Assembly: GCA_963931865.1 (NCBI GenBank)
Contig: OZ007506.1
Location: 18,759,853 to 18,823,852, forward strand
Source of the DNA: Axinella damicornis
Taxonomy: Eukaryota; Porifera; Demospongiae; Axinellida; Axinellidae
Length of the DNA stretch: 64,000 bases
Direction of reading: 5' to 3'
The position numbers were made by a program, and so were the translations under genes. Positions within the stretch are counted from its first letter, which is position 1. Each line of letters opens with the position of its first letter. The notes beneath the pieces were generated by a model that saw nothing but the letters and a program-made list of their open reading frames with translations, had not been told where the DNA came from and did no database searches. Below are positions 25,001 through 34,390 of this stretch, one piece after another.

Positions 25001-28000
25001 ATCCTTGAGTTGAATTTTGACTTTGCATCCAGGACTACATCACATAGTCAATTCCACTGTTGCTATGTAGCCACAGTCCTCCACATTGTTGACTGAGTAT
25101 ATATAGTGCAAAGAAGGTTCACAGCCTGGGAATGCGGTTATATTAGCCTGGCAACAAGGTTACATCACAGCACGGGAATTGCAGCTCCATGGCACACTTT
25201 ACGAATGATTATAACAGGCAACATTGTTTAGTTAATACATGTGAGCTAAACACCATGGTATGCTATGTCTAAACTTCAAAGCCCAAAGGTGCAGCTACGT
25301 CATACAACCCAATGTGATTCACTGCTCATGCATAGCTACGTATATGGCTGTTAAGCTATGATTCTCCTCGAGAATGCTGTGATCAGCATCAGCAACACAA
25401 TATGACGTCAGAGTAGAGGACGGAGGTCACGGAGTGACTTGATTCATGCTACCAGGGACAGTGGGGGGGATGCTCACACTAAAACTACCAGCTAGACATA
25501 CAGCAAAACAGCTTGCAACAGCTGAATCTCTTCTTTAACTTCTCCCTCGGCACTACAGATCAGGAGACAGTTGCTATGGAGATCACATGCGGCCGATTCC
25601 CGGTAGACCCTAACTCATGCGCATACAGAGAGCTCTAGCTAATCAGCTGCGGTTTTAGGAGGGTAGAATCTGTCTGGGAAGTCCTGTGCATACAGGAAGC
25701 AGGGCAGCATGTGGGGGCTTTTGAATCACAGAAATGCAGCTGTGCTGTCCAAATCAAATCAACCCACCCACACATTTGAAGTTGGTTGGCTCAGGATGAC
25801 TTCAGCAAAAGGAAGCTTGTGTACATTGCCTAACAGAATAGGAATGTCACTAAACCAAAACATTTATGCCGGCAAAGGTAGTTTCCCACAAGCATGTGTA
25901 GTATAGGTGCCCAGTAACAACTATTTGTTGTACGTGGCTCAATATTTTGAATATGGAGCACATAAACACACACACACACACACACAGAAGTGGGTGTCCC
26001 TAAGTGCACCTACCATTAGTCACATTAGGTACCCATCCAAACAGCATTAGATCACTGAAGCACTCATGCCATTACATTTGCACATTATCATCCTGCAGTA
26101 ATATGATCACACAACACACTCAGTGGAATGGTCACCAGGCCACCAGTACAGAAGCCATGGCAACATACGTTAATACTCCATCATACCACATGGCTCTTTC
26201 AAGTAAGTGCCTCACTCCCATGACATCATGATGATGTCACACATACACCTGCCACATGCATGCTGTTGCCAATCTAATAGGTCTCCCACACACTTGCATG
26301 GTAGGATAAAGGTCCAGTTCCAAGGAACAACTCTTAGCAGTAGTGCACAAGAAACGCTACAAGCAATGCTGGCTGTCCTCTTAGCTGATGAAATTGCTGC
26401 CCCCCCCCCCCCCCCCCCCCCACTTAGATTAGGTGCAAGTGTGCTGTCACAAATTGAGGATGCAAATGTAATCTTGGAGGAGGATCCATCTTGTTACTCT
26501 TTACAGAGCTGCAGAGCTTGAGACTTCGAGGCTCTGCGTAAAATTGACAGGTGCATGCTGTGTAAACACGCCTGTGAATGTGATGAGGTGGAGTATTCTA
26601 GTATGTTTTGTCTTATCAGTTTATGGGTCTTCATGTCGAGAGGGCCATTTTGCTCAGTACGCCATCCTGCTCATGTATGTGGAAAGCTACACAGTCGTTC
26701 AATGCAGTAGGCAAGCTTGTGTGCCTCAGTGCATACTGTAGCAAGTTCTGATTGTGTCTACCAGTCCATAGGTTTGGCTCACCCATTAACATGCACAATG
26801 TCATATATGACTTCACATTTTGCGGCTATTACTACCTGTGATGTTATTATCCATGCTTGAAGTAAGCAATGAAAGCCAACTGGAACACACCAACAACCTC
26901 CAATAACCACTAATAACCACTCAATAACTACCAGGGTGATTTCTGTCAAACGCTACTAGTGGGAACACGCCAGTGGATGATGGTCACGACGGCATAGTCA
27001 GAATCTTTGTCTGCAGTGCGCAAACATGGCAGCAAATAACATAACAGCTAGACTACAAAATCCCCTTTAGGAATTGTTTTGTATTTTTTCCTGGGTGGAT
27101 GATTTTTAAAACAACAACAAAGTAGTTCCTGAACCAATATAAGGGCTGGTAGATACGTCATGCCTCAATGTCATTAGCATTCATATAGCCAGCAAAACAA
27201 ACATCCCCACCCCCATCCCTAATGTGCTCGATTGATGCTTGGAAATGTTTTGCCCCCCCCCCCCCCCCCCCCATTAGAGATTTCAAACCCAGACCTCCTA
27301 TATGGCATACTGCCACACACTATTCAATCCCCCCCCCCCTTGTGATAATAAACCCAGGTGCTTGGTTGGGTTGGTGTTACAAAAATAATTTTTAGCAATA
27401 ACCACTTAACGCATCTCAGCTCATTCCCTCCTCTGTATCATTTCGTACCACACTGGTGCGACAGTGATATCCATACTTGCACATTCCAAACATGCCTGGG
27501 CGTCACACAATTCCAGTCCCGTTGGGTTGATCACATGCAACAATAAACCGTCTCCACTGAGCAATTACACTGGAATGGCAAGCAACTAAACACGGAGTGA
27601 GCACGCACACACTCAGTTACAGAGCAGCAGAATAGTATGGTGTAGTACATTGGAATTTAGTTAAATGTCAAGTGGAGCATACTTCAATTCATTTTAGCTA
27701 ACTGGCTGAAAGCTTTGTAGATTAGTAAGAGTGGGAGGGTGGGTCAGTCAGCAAATCATTGCCTTCCAAAAGAGGTCATTGGTAGGAGATATTGGACTTG
27801 CTCCCAGAAGAGCACCATTACATCACTTGGGCTATGGGCTAAGTACACAATAGTCTGCTTGCAGCATGAGTTATCCAGACTAAGCAGCACAGAGTGAATG
27901 AGGGTAACCTAAACAAACTATTTTAGAAGAAGAGTGCGAACACTCCCATCTTTCAGATCACGTTACTGAGTAGCAAATCTCTATGAGGCAGCCACATACC

Positions 28001-28491
28001 TTATGTAGTGTTTTCACTGTTGACAGCGCAGTGCAAAAGAGCTCAAGGGCCTCTCTCTCCTTCAGCCGCTTTTCTCGGATCACATAGTGCTGCAGGTTTA
28101 TGAAGTCCTTGTACCGTCCCTCGTGGTCGTACTCGTGCGGAACCAAGCAGTCCAGCACCAAGATGAAGTGTCTTCTATCTTTGAATAGTCCGTGATGGTG
28201 AATCACGCCGGGCTGGTCTTGCAAAAGTGAAAGTATCAAGTGTTCATTGTGAAGCAACACCTTCCCTTGCCCATCTCCGGACGAACCCCCTTTTGGGGAG
28301 AGCAAAAGCATCTTTACAGTGACAAATTCATCTGTGCCGTCATCTCGCTTTGCTAGGTGCTCAACTATGTTTTGCACCGGAGATGCATTAACTGCTGGGA
28401 CCTGCGGCCCAAGAAAAAATTCTCCCTGGTGAAGACCATTGTTGAGACTCAGACGATTGGGGTCTAGGGGGTCGTTTCCAATAGGCTGCAT
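13952..28491 (-). CDS. STK40: STK40 (SHIK) pseudokinase, Tribbles-related, six coding exons
   Basis: STK40 is a Tribbles-like scaffold that brings substrates to the COP1 ubiquitin ligase. Exons are 28491-28000, 23385-23333, 19232-19117, 18846-18702, 16037-15918 and 15068-13952, all with GT-AG borders and matching phase, giving 680 residues. Exon 1 encodes the N lobe (VHHHG-like VIHHHGLF, ILVLDCL, NLQHYVIREKRLKERE). Exon 2 gives HRDLKLGNMVLN, exon 3 LINFALSKHL and RGSLAYVSPDVLS, exon 4 SDMWAMGVLLYTMLYGQFPF and PQELFRKI, exon 5 the end of the C lobe. The DFG motif is replaced by NFA, as in vertebrate STK40 (NFC), so Mg-dependent catalysis is not expected. The start is the first ATG after an in-frame stop. 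YAQIVPDVD at 15014-15037 matches the COP1-binding motif. Unlike the human protein of about 435 residues, a His/Pro/Ser-rich tail of over 300 residues follows. It shares a head-to-head promoter with the amylase at 29.0 kb. Confidence 0.93.
18280..18367. repeat. Perfect 44-bp tandem duplication in an STK40 intron
   Basis: The block beginning CAAGAGGGGTGGGGCTCACC occurs at 18280 and again at 18324, continuing identically through GGACGTGTCATGT. It is a two-copy tandem duplication, recent enough to show no differences. Confidence 0.8.
18520..18735 (-). repeat. Tandem copies of the STK40 exon 4 end and its 5' splice site
   Basis: Four units of about 55-60 bp repeat the end of exon 4 and the start of its intron. 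On the minus strand each contains a variant of CAGCTGACTACGTCTTCCC, then AAGTA, then ACACC and AATCCATGATCAGG. The first unit (sense direction) supplies the real donor at 18701-18700. Later units carry the same or decayed donor copies inside the intron. Confidence 0.8.
18854..19050. repeat. Long (GT)n/(CA)n microsatellite next to an STK40 exon
   Basis: About 195 bp of almost pure GT with a GC-containing interruption near 18933-18955. In the sense direction of STK40 it is (CA)n and ends only a few bases before the acceptor at 18848-18847 of exon 4. Open frames of HTHTHT or VCVCVC across it are artefacts of the repeat. Confidence 0.95.
21648..21750. mobile_element. Interspersed repeat copy ending GCCTGGGAACGAGGC
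   Basis: This segment runs from CGGCACGCATCATGTG through TTTCCAGGCCTTCTCC and GCAAGCGACAAAAGCTGGGG to GCCTGGGAACGAGGCTA. A second copy with a few differences lies at 21945-22053. A more decayed one is at about 20690-20768. The right end is the same as that of the small foldback family, so these are likely longer members or relatives. Confidence 0.65.
21945..22053. mobile_element. Second copy of the GCCTGGGAACGAGGC-ended repeat
   Basis: The copy matches 21648-21750 over its length, including GCAAGCGACAAAAGCTGGGG and the same right end. About 25 bp further on, at 22076, another end motif (GCCTCGTTCCCAGGC) begins in the opposite orientation, so fragments of this family are clustered here inside the large STK40 intron. 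Confidence 0.65.
22270..22421. repeat. Five-copy minisatellite, unit about 28 bp
   Basis: The unit ACTGACAATGATGTAATGAC followed by AGGTGCCAC repeats five times with small insertions. It lies in the intron between STK40 exons 2 and 3. No function is apparent. Confidence 0.85.
23720..24110. repeat. Complex tandem repeat in an STK40 intron
   Basis: GTCATGCCCTCAACCAA recurs at about 23723, 23805, 23915 and 24038. Alternating CAATGGTGTAACAATA and CATGGGTGGAACCACG blocks lie between. The spacing varies from about 80 to 123 bp because sub-blocks are gained or lost. It is just upstream (sense direction) of the short exon encoding the HRDLKLGN loop. Confidence 0.8.
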
Positions 28492-29017
28492 AACGGAGGC
28501 AATGTTTCCAACGCCACAGATCAAAGTTACATTTCTCTTCTACCTTATCAGCGTTGTGACCTGATGCTGGAGGGTTAATGACTAATCGGCTGCAACAATT
28601 CAAAGGACAACGACCTCCAGCCTCCCTTCTGATCCGCGCTTAGACAGTGACTCTCCCGGCCTCCCACTTCTCCCACATGTACTGGCAACGATCACAACTC
28701 AATCGTCAAATGTTGGTTGCCAGACCGCTACACCGCGCTGCTAGGCAGGATCAGATGCGAGCTAGCTCTCCTGCGAGCAAGAACGATGAGATCACTGCAT
28801 TCACCTTCCCTGGAACGCGTATCCTCAGTTCCGAGTGCTTGTGGCCTAAACAAGGAAATTGATCTACGCATACTTCCCCGGGGCTCGATATCAGGTAGTT
28901 CATTTCCGCTATAACGTTAATAACTACGTAAGCTTTGGGGGTGGGGCTGGCTAAATCATATGACTCGGATCACGGACAAAACTCGGCTAAATATTATTGC
29001 AGAACTTGAATATCAAG
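28492..29017. promoter_or_regulatory. Head-to-head promoter of STK40 and amylase 1
   Basis: Only 526 bp separate the divergent start codons of STK40 (28491, minus) and amylase 1 (29018, plus). The half nearest the amylase holds GGGGGTGGGGCTGGCTAA followed by TCATATGAC. The same words occur ahead of the duplicated amylase at about 34310-34345, so they were copied with the gene and have been kept. No TATA box is obvious. Confidence 0.6.
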
Positions 29018-32000
29018 ATGCGTACCCTTGCAATTGCTGTAGGCATCGCCCTGCTAATTGCCGCTGCATGGGGGAAGACGGGAGATCAGTGGAAGTCAAG
29101 AGTCATCTATCAGGTAGGAAAAATAATTTCTTTCACCGCTTCTGATCGGTCTGGGTAGACTGCCCTACCCTAGTCTGAATATACCAGTCAGCACTATTTG
29201 TAAGACGTATACGACGGCATTTAATATGGAGATACTTTATGTTGATGTGACAGGACTAGGAACAGTGCAGTCATATAAATGCCCATTTGGCTTCAGTAGG
29301 GAAGACATTGCAGTACATTTTGTTCCAGGAACTGACATTGTGAATTGCCATGATTATGTGCAGGTGTCGCTGAGTCAATACATCACTAGTGACATCATGC
29401 GTTTGGCTTTCCAAAGTTGACTTGAGGATATCTGATTCAGTTAACGCTACACCATGACTGCAGAAGGCACTGACCTGTCGACAGACGTGCTGTCTAACCA
29501 AGAAGCACGAAGGTGCCACGAGAGCCCATCCTGACAACTGAAAAATGAAGGCGAAAAAAATTTCCGCGCTTCGCACGGACTGATCAGCCCTATGCGCCTC
29601 TATGCACTGCCTTTGGCAGCGTGCATATCCGCCCCTGTTGTGCCCTGCCAATTCTACATTTCTAGCTAGCCACTGCGGAAATCTCTGTGGTAAAATATAT
29701 GTCAAAGTTGGAAAGTCTACCAAACTTTGGGCATGTACTGTTTGGATATCTGCAAGTAAATGAAATGAGTAGCTACATCAGTGCCTGGTTGCTCCAGGTA
29801 TGCTAAAGAATTCATACATTGTACTCCTAGTTTCCGTCTTTCCAGCATTTGCCTTGGGACAAGGCTACTGTTACCTTTGATGATAGCCTAGCCTCATTCC
29901 CAGGCTCCCCTGTGCACGTACGGGGAGCCTGGGAATGAGCTTATGATAGCCCACATTTTAGAAAAACGTTAAGCTCTTAGAATTGAACCCTGGAAAAAGT
30001 GTAAATTATCATTCACCTCCAGATCCTCACAGATAGATTTGCCAAGGACACTGATGACTCCTCTCCATGCTCAGACTTGAGTGACTACTGCGGGGGGACA
30101 TTTCGAGGGATCATCCGCAAACTGGACTATATCCAGGGTCTTGGAGCTAATGCTATTTGGATCTCTCCCATCCCTGAACAGACAGACAAGGGCTACCACG
30201 GATACTGGCAAAAGAACATCCAGAATATCAATCCTCATTTTGGGACTTCAGATGACCTGATGGAGCTAGTGAAGGAGTGCCACAGTAGAGATATATGGGT
30301 GATGCTTGATGTGTAAGTTGAATACCTGGTGCACCATATTATAATGTTACCACTGGCTTGCCAAAGCTGTAGCATATGCTGCCATGCGTGCGTGTGACTA
30401 AATTTTCTCTCAAGAGCAACAATTCTTTACCATTATTAACTCATTGCTTGTCACAGGGTTGGTAACCACATGGGTAATCAGCAGTATGGACACTGGACCA
30501 ACTTCACTTTCTTTGCTCCTTTTAACCAGCAACAGTACTACCATCCGTATTGCTTGATCCAGAACTTCAACAACCAGAGAGAGGTTAGTCTGGTTCCCAG
30601 ACCCACCGAGAGGAAGGGTCTGGGCAAATGAACCGCGTTTCTGCATAGCCGAGGAATTTCATTCAGTGTGCATTATTAGTTGCTGTGAGTAGGTGCAGAT
30701 GCGGGACTCGTGACTGATGAATAACATTATGTACGGGTGCGCGCGCGCATATAACACTATTCATCAGTCACACGTACTAAATAATGTACGTGCGGTTTTC
30801 CCTAATCGAATCAACACTTTCGCCGGAATGCAGTGCTCGGCTACACGGAAGTGCAAGTCATTTGCCCAGACCCTTCCTCTCGGTGGGTCTGGGAACCAGA
30901 CTAGACAGAGGTAGATCTGGCATACTGGTAACCGGGGGAAATATTTGGTGGACTAATAATTGCGAGGTTGCAAGTTCTCAATGTGCTCGCAAAATTAAAC
31001 TACATTATATGGTAGACCTAGCTAGTCTTAAAAACCCACTCCCACATCTACATAAAACAAGTTTTGTGACAAGTTTGTGACCAGAAATGATTCTCATGAA
31101 GTGATAGGGCACTGCATGATAGCTAGTTCTCTCCTGATTGGTCTTGCTTGCTCTGGCTATCCACTTCGTCTCAGTCTGTGTGAGTCCAGCATATAGCTCA
31201 GCTGATGTACAAACAGCCTTGTGCAAAAGTGTCTCTGGTGAAGAGAATTAGCGCGAGTTTGAGGTCAAGTAAGTACAAAGGTCGCGCACCCCACTTCTTT
31301 ACTCAGTGACACACAGACACACGCACGCTTCAAACCTTAATTATAGCAAGCACCAAACGTACACGTAGTGGCATGATCTACACATGGTGTGTGATCTGAC
31401 TCACAGTTCAGTCATTGTACTTGTGTACACAGCATTGCGCATGCTGGTTGGATGATACAATATCAAATGCATGCTTGTTGCACTATAGAATGCATATACT
31501 TGCAGTTGTACCAAATATCTATGTGCAGGTGGAAGTATGCCGTCTTGCCAACTTGCCAGATCTTGATCAATCCAACAGCTTTGTCCGCACCACGCTCACA
31601 CAGTGGGTGGAAAGCACCGTCTCCAAATATGGATTCGATGGTATCAGAGTTGATACGACACCTGAGGTCCCCAAAGATTTTTGGTCCGAATATTCCCAGT
31701 CGGCAGGGGTATTTTCTATTGGTGAGGTATTTAATGGGAATCCAGGCTACGTGTCTGGGTATCAGGGCCCACTTGATGCAACCCTTAACTATCCAATGTA
31801 CTACAAATTGAAGAATGCATTCCAGACTAAAGACACAATGCAGAACATCCACGATGGCGTCCAGCAGAACAGTGTGTTCCACGATGTTTCTGTACTGGGA
31901 AACTTCCTAGACAACCATGACAACGAACGCTTCTTGAACGTCAATGGAGACACAACAGTGCTGAAAAATGCTCTCGCCTACATCATATTTGCAGAGGTAT

Positions 32001-33738
32001 GGTGAGCATATATTGTATCGCATTTTTCTTTATTGCTGGCTTCACACATTACTATATGGCAAGCAAGGAGTGCCTCATACTCTGCTTGATCTTTGTCCCA
32101 GGGAATTCCCATCATCTACTATGGTACGGAACAAGGATTTCATGGAAGTAACGACCCCCAAAACCGTGAATCTTTGTGGCCTTACTACAATACCAACAGT
32201 GACCTGTACAAGTTCATCAGCATTCTGGCCAAGTTCAGAACACAGCAAGGATACTCCCTGTACGAATCACCTCAGACACAGCGCTATGTGGATGACCAGT
32301 TCTTTGCCTTCACAAGGGGAACTGTAAGTGCATTTTGAATGCAACCAGAAGTGTGTCGGAATACATGCTCCATACCATGGATGGAACGTGTACGATTTTT
32401 ACCCATCTACGCAGTACACCAATCCACCTACCATTGGTTTTCCTGCTATAGGTTTTCTGTTACCATGACGAAGTCCGATTTAAACGTCTGTCATTTACCA
32501 GAAATGTGTCCAAGAAACATAGATGCATGATGATGTTACCCCCATAGCTATCTGTATACAGACACAATTAATCCACCATAGCATAAATTTTGTTTTCCTG
32601 ATTATAACAGGTATTTGTTGCCACTACAAACAGCGGAAATGCTCTCACAAGAACAATTACAGACAATCCCTATTCAGATGGGACAGGTAGGCTGCAGTTT
32701 AACACCACAGTGTGTAGGTTTGCAACTGATGTGACTGTAATATATTTTTATAGCTTCACAGATCACAATGAAATTATGAATGGTTAAATTTGTGTGCAAT
32801 CCCAGAGTTGGTGAATGTCCTGGACTCGTCGGATGTGGTGAGAGTGACAGGAGGGATGTTTGATGTCACCCTCCAAGGCTTGCCTAAAGTCTACCACCCA
32901 TCAAGTGTGGACGTTGACTTGGATTTACATTCAGGACAGCAAGTTCACCGCCTATCATCAGGTTATCATGCACTTAGTAACCTTGGTGTAGCATGCATAC
33001 AAATGTTGCAAAAGTGAGCGAAAGGCGATATCAATGGAGGAACAGACCGATTCAGCTGCAAACAACATTGTATGTTTGCCTCATGCACGTACTATGCAGC
33101 ATAAAACAGAGCACTTCAGAGTATGTATAGAGAGCACCTGCATAATTTACTAAGCATGTAGCTGTGTACAATACCAGAGACAACATGACTGCATATCAAT
33201 CTCTCAGCTACGTGCCGCACGATGCATGCAGTAGATCTCTGCACTCCATCTGAATTTATGCCATATTAATTGTTATTGCTATCCCTCATTTTCACATATG
33301 ATCAGGATGGTAACCCTTAAGGTGGCACATACCCCTTTACCTTTAACTGTCGGGGGCCCCCGACGGTTAAAGGTAACCTAACGTAAAGGACCTTAAACCT
33401 TCACTCTTTGGTTAGCTACATAGTCAGTACCTCCCCTCCATTCTACTGCCTTCAGCCTTTACACAAATAAAGCAAAATTAATGATATTATAGCTGCATGC
33501 AAACCTTGGTACAACTGCATGTACGGTGCACCTGCATACCTATGTGTAGCTACCTATTAGGGGGATTGATTATTGAGATGTACCTACAACTGTTAATTTC
33601 ACCTCTCCAGGTGCAGTTGCTGGCATAGTGCTGTCGGTGATAACACTAGCAATTGTGGCAGGTGTGGTTTTCATTATAGCAGGCATTGTAAAGTGGAGAT
33701 CAAAGAGTACTTTGTATACACCTGTAAATGTATCGTGA
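29018..33738 (+). CDS. Membrane-anchored fungal-type alpha-amylase (GH13), copy 1
   Basis: The enzyme class hydrolyses internal alpha-1,4 bonds of starch or glycogen. Eight exons (29018-29113, 30023-30312, 30457-30583, 31529-31996, 32102-32323, 32611-32686, 32806-32961, 33611-33738) give 520 residues. A signal peptide (MRTLAIAVGIALLIAAAW) precedes a barrel domain that resembles fungal Taka-amylase: ILTDRFA, CGGTFRGIIRKLDYIQGLG and YHGYWQ. The four GH13 regions are visible: DVVGNHMG; GIRVDTT with the nucleophile Asp; IGEVF with the acid Glu; and NHDNERF with the third catalytic Asp. In region II the usual Lys-His after the nucleophile is Pro-Glu. The last exon adds a membrane helix (GAVAGIVLSVITLAIVAGVV) and a short cytoplasmic tail, so the enzyme should face outward or into a vesicle lumen. 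Three exon frames were checked against the close copy at 34.4 kb. An inserted MITE touches the donor of exon 3. Confidence 0.9.
29889..29943. mobile_element. 55-bp foldback MITE with perfect 8-bp target duplication
   Basis: The element starts TAGCCTCATTCCCAGGCTCC and ends with a nearly perfect reverse complement, leaving a central loop of about 11 bases (TGTGCACGTAC). It is flanked on both sides by TGATAGCC (29881-29888 and 29944-29951). An 8-bp duplication is typical of hAT-like transposition. It sits in intron 1 of amylase 1 and is absent from the matching intron of amylase 2. Confidence 0.85.
30586..30903. mobile_element. 318-bp MITE with perfect 46-bp inverted ends, inserted at a splice donor
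   Basis: Positions 30586-30631 and 30858-30903 are exact reverse complements, beginning TAGTCTGGTTCCCAGACCC. The flanks AGAGAGGT (30578-30585) and ACAGAGGT (30905-30912) form an 8-bp duplication with one difference. The matching site in amylase 2 (35220-35230) has only one copy of CAGAGGT and no insertion. The element therefore landed exactly on the exon 3 5' splice site of amylase 1. Confidence 0.9.
33338..33375. repeat. Near-perfect 38-bp palindrome
   Basis: TACCTTTAACTGTCGGGGG is followed at once by CCCCCGACGGTTAAAGGTA, giving two 19-base arms with one mismatch and no loop. It lies in the last intron of amylase 1. It could be the fused ends of a deleted element. Confidence 0.8.
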
Positions 33739-34070
33739 ATTAAATGCTGTGCGTGTATCCATCATGCCGTGGAGTGCTATCTATTTCCTGATTGAGCGTC
33801 TTATCTCTTTGTTTGATGATAATAAGGTATGCATCATTCATGGAAATGTACGTATCGGACTGGCAGGGCCGCAGGGGCCAGCAGACACATCCCTGGGGGA
33901 CTAGCTATAGCTATGTATGGGATCTACTGTAACAGTACAGTACAATAATAGAATAGTCATTTATTCCTGTAGCTAGCTACATACTTCGGTCATCCTGTAT
34001 AAAAGTCACGAATTATTGTGAACTGAGAAGGATAATTCTTTGGAAGGAAGAATCCAGGAAATGAATAATG

Positions 34071-34250
34071 GACACCTTTCCCTGCCCATCTCCGGACGAA
34101 CCTCCTTCTGTGAGAGCAAAAGCATCTTTACAGCTACACATTCATCTGTGCCGCCATCTCCCTTTCCCAGGTGCTTAACCATGTTTTGCTGTAACTGCTA
34201 GGACCTGTGGCCAAAGAAAAATTATCCTGCACAGTGAAGACCTACGGGGT
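34071..34250 (-). pseudogene. STK40: Copied fragment of STK40 exon 1
   Basis: CTGCCCATCTCCGGACGAAC and the following 150 bases match STK40 exon 1 at about 28268-28440 on the same strand, with scattered substitutions and deletions. The frame is broken and no other STK40 exons follow, so it cannot encode the kinase. Its position just ahead of amylase 2, in the same head-to-head arrangement as the intact genes, shows it was carried along when the amylase was duplicated. Confidence 0.9.
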
Positions 34251-34254
34251 CGTG

Positions 34255-34390
34255 GTTGCATAAACAAAATATTTCCCCGGGGCAGCTCATTTCCTCTATA
34301 ACGTAACTTTAGGGGTGGGGCTGGCTAAGTCATATGACTTGGATGCGCTCTACGTGTGCAGCCACATGCACGCAGAACTTGAACATGGAG
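34255..34390 (+). promoter_or_regulatory. Duplicated amylase promoter
   Basis: This stretch repeats the amylase-proximal half of the shared promoter: TTCCCCGGGGC, TATAACGT, GGGGTGGGGCTGGCTAA and TCATATGACT, in the same order as at about 28872-28972. The STK40-proximal half has been lost by deletion. The kept words are the best candidates for amylase regulatory sites. Confidence 0.6.
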
